Shown piece by piece: positions 36,163 through 47,107 of a stretch of 64,000 nt of DNA; position 1 is the first letter of the stretch, and the number at the start of each line of letters is the position of its first letter. Source of the stretch: Ciona savignyi (lineage: Eukaryota; Chordata; Ascidiacea; Phlebobranchia; Cionidae); contig CH002032.1 of NCBI GenBank assembly GCA_000149265.1, forward strand, positions 13,127 through 77,126. The letters are read 5' to 3'. Below the pieces are notes generated by a model. That model was not told the DNA's origin and searched no databases. It saw only the letters and a program-made list of their open reading frames with translations. Position numbers and translations under genes: made by a program.

Positions 36163-39100
36163 AATTCATGCCTCTGAGGTATAACAGATGCTTCTTCACC
36201 TTGCACTTACCACCAAAATGTGTCTTACAGCATGAACCTAACTATAACACCCACAAATATGGTCCTATGAAACTTGATCTAATTCCACTACAAAACAGCA
36301 ATTGCTCTTAGACTATTTATTATCATGCACAAACATTATACTGATACACAACCCTTTTATAAACAATAAAGGCTTTTCTATGCTGCCAGAGTGACACTCT
36401 TTTATTAGGAAAACAGGAACAAACTATGCTTTATTACCATACTGTTTACAATGTACTTTGTAGGTATTATAATCCACTGTACGTTGCCTTCTGCTCGCGC
36501 TACCTACTCACTTCCCTTTTCCCCTCCGCTTGGTTTGAAATCATTCGTGATGTAATGCCTACATAGCCCGGCTATTCAAGCTTAACGTCTTACTCTGGCG
36601 TATTTAGGCTATGTTGAAACTAGCGCTGTGTGGATCGATAAGTGCTCTTACACATACCCTAAATTACACCAGTCAGCTCGGCCTTGGGTATATGCACGTG
36701 GTTTACGCATCTTAAAATTATTCTGTGTTAATGCAATTAAATAATATTTGCATCGCTTTGACCAAACTTTTTACTGACAATATGTTTAATGCAGTTCGAA
36801 TACATATTCAAACTATGTAAACTTTAAACTATTTTCCCATTCTGTAAGCATTGCTAGAAACGAAATTGTATTTTACAGGTTTGTTTAAACAAAGGCGTTA
36901 TATTTTAGGTATACATTTTTTTATAGCATTCGATCGCGGAGTGTTGTAAATTTAAATATTATTTCTTTTTACAAAATATAACAGCAGAATAACAGCCGAA
37001 ATATTCTGCTGATATACCGTTTTTTTAAAAAGTATAACGGCAGCAATTTTCTGCTGTTATACCCACAGAGTTCTAAGAGTCAGTTGCTCAAAAATGACAT
37101 TTTTCATCTTTACTGGAGCAGAACACCTGACCTGTATGGGTTAATTTTTTTAACAATTTTCACAATTTTGGTAATAGGGTAAAAAAAAACAAATTGCATA
37201 TATATTGGGGTTGATACTGGGGCTATTTAATTTCCAGTTACACGAGTGGGATTAACCGGCTGTTGTTACGGTCGCTGAACAGCATTTTAGGTCAATCGAC
37301 TGTAGCTCAATACAAATAACACATATTGCTGTGAGATAGGCTGTGAATTGTGACCTCGGAAGTGAGTTGTATTGCAGGGAGCAGCCCATTGTTGAACTCT
37401 CGCAATCAAAAGAAATGTCGTTTTATTCAGCAAAGGTTTTAGTATGGTCGAAATGGGTAGTACAGTTAGAATACATTGTGGATACCTACACCACACGCCA
37501 TTGTTACTGGTGTCTTTGTAACGCAACACGATCTTTTTCCGTTAAAAAAATCTCTGGAAAACTCAAACGATTTGTTTTGAATTGTACTGTCGACTACAGA
37601 GGGAAAAGTAATGTGTCTTGTGGTTTAAGCAATAGAGGCGTTCAGAACAACCTAGAGATATGTTATTCAAACCTCAACCAGTTCTAACAGAATGGGTGAC
37701 ATAGCAAGTGCACAAGTAAAACAGTGGCATGTAATTTAGGGTTGATTGGCCAGTAAGGGACATTTCTGTTCGCATGGCTCGCTCATATTTAGTGGGTCGG
37801 ACCGTTAACAGAAAAATGGTGGATCGAACATAACTGCTAGTTTGGTGTTGTTTCTGTACATGTCACTTAAAGAACTAGGCCGGGCCCACTTGTTTAATGG
37901 GCAAACGTGTTGTAATTTCCCCCATTGGATTTACCACACTGTAATTGCTTTGGTAAACCGACAGTGGGAACGAGATGATCATGTGTTATATATCCGCTAA
38001 GTTTTCCCACGCTTCAACTTTAACGTTAAGTATACGATAGCAGAATGGTAGACAACAAATATAACACGTGTATGTCTTTGGTGCATGTTTTTGCATAAGG
38101 CATAATTCTGTAAGAAAACAAGTGCAAATCGCAGTTTACCACCTGCTGTAGACTAGTAGTGTGAATATATAACTAAACAAACGTGATTGTTATTATAGAC
38201 GTCCGTGTAGGTAGAGGGTACTGCTTACCTCACCAGCGCTATTACAAAGTTCCGCGTAGTGATATGCTCAAAGAGTTATACGAAAAAACGCAACGCACGC
38301 TCTGATGCATGTTATAAGCCCTTTAGGCCTAGGATTTACACGGCTGACTTCTACTTAATCAAGGTTAAATGTACAGAAGACAAATTAGTGTAATAGAAAA
38401 ATTTAAAGATTCGAATTATCTGACAGGCCTCGTTTAAATTAACAAACTGAGGTAAAATGTAGTGCTTTTAAAGTCAGGTTAGGTATTGTTAACTCAGCCA
38501 AAAGTGTCTTTTAAAGAGCAGTTAAATGGGCCGTTTTAGAAATGTAACAATCTAACAAATAAGTCGTAAAAATGGTTTAAAATATTTCGAACATGTTAAG
38601 TTAGAAGGTTGGATATGTTTTATGTTAATACTGAAAAATACCAGCGTTTCAATAACGTAAACATTTGCTAGGTTCTTAGTAAGTATGTATAGGCTTGCAC
38701 TTATTATTGGATGCTGTCAATTAATGCTAGTTTAATCATGAAATACGTAATAAAAGAGTCGAGGTTGGTGTTAACGGTCAGCAAACTTTGTGGTTTTATT
38801 GATCAGCATTATATAAGAACTTTGCCCAAATCTTATTTTGAAATATACCGTAAATTAAAAATAACATTATGCTGTTTCTCATTGTAGCTTCACTCGCCTA
38901 TAAATAAATAATGATATAAGCCATAAGGTATGCTTGTGCATCTTAACTTTACATAAATAATTTGCAACAAAAAGCACTTTTGATTTTTTTTCTTTTAAAA
39001 GTGACAAATTGTGCCCGAAAAAAAGCTGACCAGTTTTGTTATAGCAGCTTCGTATTAGTTGGGAATATATTATTAAAATCAGTTTTCCGTCGATTACCTC

Positions 39101-39886
39101 ATTTAAGGGTAATGCATCAGACTATAATATGAACAGGTGGGATTGGTGCCTGGCGATAAGTACTTAGTTGTGTCATCGAACAAGGCATTTAGACGTTACA
39201 ACGTCTTCATCGTAAATAACACACTGCACGAGCCTACATATAAAGTTAACAATTATACCCGCCACCAATAAACGGATTCCCTTAACGAGTTACCTGGTGG
39301 CAACAGTGTATAGTATATATCATTTAATATGTTTTTCCCTACCTACCTAAATAGAAATGACACAACGTCCAACTATTCATCATACCATATTGCTTCTTTC
39401 ACAAGATCGGTTTACGCGTAATCAACCTCAGAATACCGGGAAAGTAATTTTTCCATACTGGAACTCAGTTGTGCACTGTCGCAATTCCAGCGCAAACAGA
39501 TTAAGTTTATTTTAATTTAAGGAGGCAGGATAAACGGTAAAACTACAGTAATTAATACGTCAGTGAATACACACAGCATAGCTGAGAAAAAATATGACGT
39601 GGCCATTAAACTTGTCTAGTAGTGATAGCGACTGAAAGAAACACCGGTACAAGATTTAACTTTATTGCGTATTCAAACAATACAAATAATGTAATATTAT
39701 ATTTAAAAAGAGAGAGAGAGTGTAAAGCGATGTACACAATGAACCTTTTTCTTTCTATGATTCCCGCACTCTCCTTTTCGGTTATCTGTTCCTATGCCCA
39801 TTGAACCATCGCATTTATAGACTATATTTTGACTGTGTTTTGATTATGCTGTGAAGGAATATACTGTAAATACTAAATTAGTAAAT
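36163..39886. other. Divergent intergenic region between two GT31 genes
   Basis: About 3.7 kb separates the start codons of the two head-to-head GT31 genes and should contain both promoters. Visible content: a hairpin at 36977-37061, a degenerate SINE-B 3' part near 37900-38040 (GGTAAACCGACAGTGGGAAC), a weaker one near 39140-39210, and a short (GA)n run near 39708. No convincing exon. Confidence 0.55.
36977..37061. repeat. Inverted repeat built from a CAGCAGAATA/TTCTGCTG motif
   Basis: TATAACAGCAGAA (36977-36989) is complemented by TTCTGCTGTTATA (37049-37061). Inner ATTCTGCTGATATACC and GTATAACGGCAGC variants could pair as well, so several alternative hairpins are possible. Confidence 0.7.
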
Positions 39887-42800
39887 ATGAGACTTGTACT
39901 TCGTAATTTTCGTTGCTGTAACACTTCTAGAACGGCGTTACTTATTGCCGTTGTCGGATTATTCGCTTTCTGGGGTGTTATATTACTGAAGGAAACAGAA
40001 CATCTCACAGACTCAGCCAACAGTCGGTGAGTTTTTTGTTTTTTCAATTTTATTGCTGCTTTTTTATTTCAAATGTACCCTGCTTTAGTAAATATACCTA
40101 ATCTAAACTGTACCTAAACGATAAGACACTAACTGAAAATGTTCAAACAAACTAGACAGCAAGGTACCGGTACCAAAGTGTATCTTTCGGCACCGTGCAT
40201 TCCAACGCGAACAATTCATTTGCTGTTGCGTAAAAGTGATTTAAAAAGGTTAATGGGAAAAGGAAACGACCTAATATTAACCATATGTGCCGCTGTGCAC
40301 TCGACACATTTTTTTTCCCTTGATAATTTTTTAGACGTTTAACAAATCCGAGAACTAAGCTTGCTTTTCCATCCAACATCCATTGTAGTTTTGTTACGTC
40401 ACTATTATAACTGTTCCTAAATATACCTTATGTTTTTACGGACTGATTTAGTTTGGTAATGAGCACTTAATATAGAATTACTGGTTAAAATGTTATTTAA
40501 AGTCCTTACAGTTTTTACAACTGCCTTTAGCAATATAAAGAAGTTTAAAATCATACCAAGGGGTATGATACGGCTTCAATACTAGTACACCTCTAATTAT
40601 TTTATTCTTGCACGCAGAGATTGTTAGGTTCGTGAGTTACCAAACCAAATATCCACACGTTTAATTACAAACGTATATTTTTGTCAGACTCACATTGATA
40701 CCACATTAACGAACATGCATGTAAGGGAATTAAAGCTCAACTAATAGGCCAATTGTACAACTCTTTATGTGTAAACGTTGGCTACAAACATGGTGGTCAT
40801 CAATTTTAGCATTTTGGGTATCGATTGGCCCTGTCCTATTACCCGTAAAAATTTAGATGCTTGCTTACCTAAACATGTTGGTAAACAGAAATTTTTGGCA
40901 GATTAAAAAAAATTTTTTTTTATTAAAATCCGCGTTACAAACCATGCAGATTGGCTCATTTGCGGATTTTGTTTTGGGTACTCTGGCCCTGCTGTTACTG
41001 ATCAAAATCAATTTGTTAAACCTTGCGATTTCTTAAAAAACTAACATTTCTATAGTTTAACCCGATTGTACAGCTTCTTCCGATTTAAACCATCATTTTT
41101 ACAAAATTAATGTCAATTGTCGATTTCAGCCATGCCGATTTACATTTAACTCGTTAAGCCCATCTGTCCCTAACTCGGCAATAAGATATTTCATGATTAG
41201 TAACGAAACAGCTTTTTAAATCGATGTTAGTCTGTTCTGCAACCGCAATTTTTATGTTGGGATTTTTTGTATGGCTGATATTTAAAACTTAGTTTTCGTC
41301 GCTATGCTAGGTTACACATACTTTAAAGATACAGTCCCGTTGTACTAAATGTCCAATCGTCCAACCGCCGCTTTTAAGCCGAAGGGTCGCAAATTCGACA
41401 CTGGTCAAAACATATTTTGTGTTTTGTGTTCTTGGTGGCCATTGCATAAACCCAGTGGAATGATGGGTTCTACCAAATAAAAGGAACGTATCAATCATAC
41501 ACAACGCACTGCAATAGCTCTGTTAAACCGGCGGTTGGCGCGAGGTGATCTAAGGATTGCCCGTGTTATAACGTTCTTTGCGTTTCCCTATTCACGGGGA
41601 TAAACACAAATATCTCCGACCCTACTACTATTTTTTCCGGTCCAAAAGTGACCCATTAAGATGAATGGTATTTTTTTAACAGTTGTTGCTATTTTTAATG
41701 TTTTGCAGGTCGAATCCTTTTAACAGAAATGAAAAAGATCGCGCCTTTTCCATTGTTGAATCCTACTTTAAAGGTTTGTTCATATTGGTTTGATGGTTCC
41801 TAAATAAATACTCAATAGAATCCTTTAATTATGTTAGTTTGATTTAACTCGTAACAAACTGAACAACTAAACACGATAGATATACTGATGATGTCTGCCA
41901 TAAAAATAATATATATAGAGTTGTTATCAAGCCGACACACACTTTGAAGTTGACAACATATACCCATTGTTGTTATGTAGTATGGTCGTGTGGCCGAATG
42001 GTTAACGCGACCAATACATATTTCAAGTTTCATAAAAAAATAACGTTATGTAAACCTACCTACCTAATGGCTTCCAAGGATGATTCCGAATTTACCTTGC
42101 TTTATTTTCTCTCTTTATTAGAGAGAGGGACATCGCAATACAAAAGCAAATTTAAATGAGCTCCAAAATTCCATATACACTGATTAAGCTATGTATTGTT
42201 GCCAAATGGGCAGTCGTGTGGACAATGATAATTTAATGTAAGCAACGAAGTACCATATTACATATCACACATCAAAGGCTTCAGATCACACATGGACAGA
42301 CTATACGGTCCACGGGCTAATTCTGTCCCGCCGGATGTTATCGCCATGTTGCAAGACTAAATAGCGATGGCATATCTAAATTATAATGTCACAGCAATAT
42401 TATTGCGTCTTGCGATATGTGAGTTCGATCACTTGGCCCGCCAGTCTAAGAATAAAATAATTTTGGACCATGATTCAAAAAGTGTGCCTATCTGCTTTAG
42501 ATTTTCTGCAATTAATCGGTAGAACGTCCGTACAAACGCGCCTTTTTAACCAGCCCAATGTTATAGTGAATGACTCTCCGAGCATGCGCCAACAACCCGA
42601 CAACGGCTGTACCCAGCTGCGAAAGTTGGTCAGCCCCAAAGCCGAGGTGAAACCAGTCACTGGGAAGTTCATGGAGAAGATGGATCCTCCACGGGAGTTG
42701 GCTGTTTATACATTAACCCCGTGGGCGGTGGTAGCTGCTGCGGTCGATAAGCGCTGTACCAATGGAACTGATCAAGGTGCAAAATGGTGTAAAATGACAT

Positions 42801-45800
42801 ATGTATAAATATAAGTAAAAAAATTATGCCGCTTTCACGTTGTCTTTAGCAGATTAATTGCTTAACTTTCACAAAAAATATATCAAACCAATTGTTTAAA
42901 TTAAACAAGTTATGATTTGTATGAGATGTCCCTGCCCCAATAAGTCTAAATCTCATCTTAGGTTCTATATCCTGGTCAATGGTGAGTTTAGTTAAGAGCT
43001 CACTAACCAATCGTGGACGAAGAGACGCGATTAGAAATACATGGGGAAGTGTCAAAATCTTAGATGGCGTGCGTTTTGAGGTGGTCTTCGTACTCGGTCA
43101 AACAAACGGAAACTCAACCCTGCAACGTCTTATCGAAAACGAGGCCAAACTTTACGGGGATTTACTCCAGTTTAACATGAACGACACCTCCGAGTAAGGA
43201 TTGTTTGGTCTGTTCAGTCGTCTGGCCATTGGTTGATATGCAATGCGGCCTTTAACCGCCCAGTTCTGGTCCCAAGTGGTGACCGTACGGTCGTGTGGTT
43301 GAATGGTTAACGCGACCGATACATTTACAATATTCTATAAAAAAACGTTCTTAGCGACGAGTCCATCATAGATTCGAAACTAGGCACGTTTAAACAAAAG
43401 TGATGACGAACATTGCCTTGACTCAGAGGCTTTAAATCAGGCATGGGCAACATAAGGCTTGACTGTATCTAAGTATACTCTGTAATTAGGATAATAAATA
43501 CTATTCATGTATTATTCCGGCCCACCAAGAACCTTATTTTCACACATCTGGCCCGCCGACTATAGAAGTTGCCCATCTCTGCTTTAAATAGTGGTTCACA
43601 ATTTCGGCAACATTACTCAATAAACTTGACCGGGCATGATATGTTCTGTTAAATATCAGAGTAAAAACAACTGCCGTTTTTCGTTTCCACTCCCGCCTTA
43701 CTTTTTATTTTCCGTATCTGTAATATTTGGATATGTTACCATACAACCCATATATGTTACCATCGTCTTTTAATGCTTTTCCAGGTGGGTGCCTGAAAAA
43801 GTTCTAGCCGGAATGCAATGGGCGTCCCAGTCTTTCCCTCCAGACTGGATTTACACGTCCGTTGACGATGATATCGTTCTAAATCTCCCCAAACTCGTCG
43901 CTTATTTCAACGACGATCTGCTGCGCACAGAAAGCAACGTTGAGTCGTCGGGCGTGAAACTGCGGCCGTGCATTGAAGACTTGCCCTTGGTGTGCGTTTA
44001 CAGCTACCAGCCGACCGATAAACCGGCGCGGAACAATAGCAGCAAGTGGTACATGCCGTTGGAGTTGTTTCCGAACAAAGAGTGGCCGATATACTGCCGC
44101 GGTGGCATGTATAGCGCACCGGTTAAGATGGTGACTGATCTCTTTGCCGCGTCGAGAAATACGCACCACTTGTACCTGGATGACGTTTGGATAACCGGCT
44201 TTATGCGCCGCAAACTTGGCAAGGACGACATGAACATAATGGTAAGGTTGATACAGGGCTTAGTTTCGAACCCATGATAAGGTCGTCGACCTTTTTAAGT
44301 AAAAATTAGTATATGAATCGGTAGAGCTAACCATTTCGCGACAAAACAGTTTTTTTAGAAGACTGTTTTTTAAATAGAAATTGGTATATGTTAAAAATCT
44401 TACCAATTAAGGTTTTCATAACAGAAATTTACTGTGGTTTTTTATGACGTTGAATTAACCGACAAAAGACTCACCAAGTAGTGGGATTTACTTATTTATT
44501 AATTGACTGAGTTTGAAAACCAATATGGGATCGCCCCTAAGACAGTTTTTAAGCATAAAAAGGGTATATATAATCGGTTGTGTTAACCGTTCGACCATTT
44601 CTAGGCCCTTACACTTTAATATCAAATATAACACAGCAAAAAACAACCTTAAAAACGTTAAAACTAATGTTACCAGTTAAAACGGTCCATGGTATAAAAA
44701 TGCAAGTGTGTCACATGATACCTTGATGAGCGTAAACATGTTTTTTTTATCAGGGGTGCAACAATCATAGCAACACTACATGTCGATGTCCCTAAGACAC
44801 ATTTAAATGTTTGTACACAATTTGTTACAAAAATAAATTATAGCATAAGAAGGTAAAATTGCACTAAATTCTGAAATTAAACTAATACCGTATGGCCAAC
44901 TCGCAAAGAATTGTATACATGCTGCTATACTATTGGTTACTATGATGGAAATAGAACTTTATATCAAGAAAATAACGATCACGTTTTTATCTTTCGCCGA
45001 AATTGCCCTGACGTTACCTGATTCAAATCCTTTTGTTTATAAGTGCTTTGTTTCTGTTGTGTAGAGTGTCTCACAGTAGTGATATATAAAGGCACGTAAA
45101 AATAATGTAAAGACACGTTAAGATAATGCAAAATGTAATCATGGAACGGGCTAGATCTATCATTTAAAATCGTACTGTAAAAAGTTTTACCACAACTTTT
45201 AAGTTAATATCTGTAATTTAATAACAAAGCCTTTCAAAATTCGGCTAAAAATGTTGAGCTGGTACCCCTCTGTACATTAGTACCTTAGTAAGTTATGCTT
45301 CTAGCATCCATGCATAAATACATCATTTCCGCCCGCGAACTGAAATTATTTTATTTGGTAGCCGTATTAACACATTTATTAACCAATAGAGTATTTCAAA
45401 AAAGTACGTGGTAATTTGAGGAGAAAACTAATACGTCACTTTGCGATTCCCCATGCTTGGTTATGGAACCTAAATATACTATACACACACAATATAATAT
45501 TATCTCTAGCTAGTCCGTTGTGTCCCTGGACAAAGCCCATAACGAAATCACCCGAACCCATGGAATTCATGGGTTCTACTAAATATGAGGATACAATTTA
45601 ATTATACACAACAAACACACTGCAAAAGCTTCGGTAACCCGACAGTGGACATAAGGTAATCTTACGATCACAAGTTCACCTTTGTTAAATCCCCCCGCTG
45701 CGTTTTCCCAGATGGGTAAACAGGAATAATATAACCTATCATTCAAAATGAACATGGTGATGAGTATTCTGATCATTTTAGGCCGCACCACGGTCAGAAC

Positions 45801-46000
45801 GAAGCGATGAGCTTCTAATGGACGAAGCCACCGGTATCGAGAATGTAGACGAAGCCCTCACGCAGCATTTGTGGGGGAACATCAACTTTAAGGTCATTGA
45901 CGTCACGGCAAGAATTTTTGAAATTTGGGGCGCCTGGAAAACTTCACTCGCGCGACACCATGTGTGCAGTGTTATTACCGGTAGTGCGACGGAAACGTGA
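39887..46000 (+). CDS. GT31 beta-1,3-glycosyltransferase, 462 aa
   Basis: Exons: 39887-40026, 41709-41773, 42501-42776, 42962-43193, 43785-44241, 45782-46000 (TGA). All GT-AG, phases consistent, total 1389 nt divisible by three. N-terminus MRLVLRNFRCCNTSR is followed by the membrane helix TALLIAVVGLFAFWGVILL, giving type II Golgi topology. A stem follows with potential N-glycosylation site NGT in KRCTNGTDQ. The catalytic part has RRDAIRNTWGSVK, VRFEVVFVLGQ, ENEAKLYGDLLQ, the metal-binding VDDDIVLN (43861-43875 codes for VDDDI), CRGGMYSAP and LDDVWITGFMRRK, all in the family order. The C-terminal exon (from AAPRSERSDELL) is not conserved with the paralogue. The neighbouring minus-strand GT31 gene shares the 232-nt exon. 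Introns hold SINEs and a hAT MITE. The exact sugar donor and acceptor are not predictable. Confidence 0.9.
41340..41626 (+). mobile_element. SINE-B, near full length
   Basis: Head TCCAACCGCCGCTTTTAAGC with B-box-like GGGTCGCAAATTCGACACTG, then GGCGGTTGGCGCGAGGTGAT and the tail CACGGGGATAAACACAAATA. Located in intron 1 of the plus-strand GT31 gene. Confidence 0.82.
41983..42050 (+). mobile_element. SINE-A (tRNA Ser/Leu-like), 5' part
   Basis: GGTCGTGTGGCCGAATGGTT then AACGCGACCAATACATAT is the A-box half of a tRNA-Ser/Leu-like head. The B-box half is missing. In intron 2 of the plus-strand GT31 gene. Confidence 0.8.
43289..43398 (+). mobile_element. SINE-A, complete tRNA-like unit
   Basis: GGTCGTGTGGTTGAATGGTT (A box) and ATAGATTCGAAACTAGGC (B box) are separated by ACGCGACCGATACAT and an A-rich spacer. 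In intron 4 of the GT31 gene. Confidence 0.85.
43438..43581. mobile_element. Short hAT-type MITE
   Basis: 144-bp element with ends CAGGCATGGGCAAC and GTTGCCCATCTCTG, flanked by exact 8-bp repeats CTTTAAAT (43430-43437 and 43582-43589). It lies directly downstream of the SINE-A copy, in the same intron. Confidence 0.9.
44258..44340 (-). mobile_element. SINE-A, degenerate
   Basis: AGTTTCGAACCCATGATAAG and TGAATCGGTAGAGCTAACCA are reverse-complement B- and A-box parts. A second worn copy with GTTAACCGTTCGACC lies at about 44507-44612 on the same strand. Confidence 0.65.
45507..45742 (+). mobile_element. SINE-B lacking its tRNA-like head
   Basis: CTAGCTAGTCCGTTGTGTCC, GCTTCGGTAACCCGACAGTG and a diverged tail match the body of the family. 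In the last intron of the plus-strand GT31 gene. Confidence 0.78.
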
Positions 46001-47107
46001 TTATTTATTTTCTCCCATCTTACCAATTCGTTTTGTTTTCTTAGCCAAGAGGTTTCTAGTTGTTAAATACTTGTTTTTTCTCCTCATTATTTATTCAAAA
46101 ATTTCATTTTTGGGGCTTTGCACATTTTACGAGTATATTACCTTGTGTACGACATTATGCAAAACGGACACTGTAACCCAACCAATCGCCAAGAATAGAC
46201 ATTGGACCCATACAAGCTTTGGCGCTGACAAAAAGAGTTAATTGCATCTAAGATGACGCGCTAGCTCTCGCTTAATACATTAAGCGCCATAGTGTGTGAA
46301 AAACCCAACCTAACCTCTTCAGCTTTCTAATCGTCCGAAATTAGTGTAGTCCAATTGTTACCAATTTTTTACGTTTAATGACTGATTTTCTTTAATTTAT
46401 AATTTATATAAACCAAATTCTTCAACGCTTTTAAGCCTTACAGTTCTCACGGTATTTATAATTTTTTTATAGCTTTTGCCGTTTTTTAACATATATTGTC
46501 ATTTATTGTGTTTGTTTTGTTTGTTTTCTTTAAAACCAAGTTTCGAACCCATGATGGCCCTTCACTAAGACATTTTTTTATGTGGGTAAATGTATCGGTC
46601 TCGTTAACATTCGGCCACACTCTACATACTTTGTGTTTTAATAAGCCTAGCGCCATCATAAGTTTTAGAACATCAGTCACACGGTGGCGGTAACAATCCC
46701 GAGTCGCTTCCAGTTATAAACAGCGACCACAAGGTTATCTAACAGCTTCCCGCAAAATATTATAACCGTTTATATAATTGGGATGTGAAATACATTTATT
46801 TCAAAGTATTTGGGTTTGGATATTCTGCGCCATTTTATTTAGAGAGTTGTTGAAGCTTATTATTCAAATTAACATCAGAATCAATGAAAATGTAAAAATA
46901 CTAATCAAACCACCTTAGTTTGTATATAGCTATATGCTAGGTATATTTGTACAGCAGCTAGGCGCTCATGCAGTCTACTATTATGATTAAGCATATACAA
47001 CAAGAATGAAGTTATGTGACTGTGTCTTTATATAATCTACATGTTATGTAACGATAATACAGTTTCAATGTGACATCAGCATTGTATGTACAAGGTATGT
47101 GACGTCA
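46001..47107. other. Intergenic between convergent GT31 and collagen-like genes
   Basis: 3' flanks of two convergent genes. One SINE-A (46533-46625, minus) carries AAGTTTCGAACCCATGATGG and CATTCGGCCACAC. AATAAA-type signals on the minus strand appear near 46797 and 46832 but cannot be tied to the collagen-like gene with certainty. Confidence 0.45.
46533..46625 (-). mobile_element. SINE-A
   Basis: Reverse-complement B box AGTTTCGAACCCATGATGG and A box TTAACATTCGGCCACAC with the GTAAATGTATCGGTC spacer. Confidence 0.82.

Noticed and set aside
43289..43398. Functional tRNA-Ser/Leu gene
   Set aside because: A and B boxes are present, but the stems are mismatched, the middle is A-rich, and many similar worn copies occur in both orientations. 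This is a SINE family.
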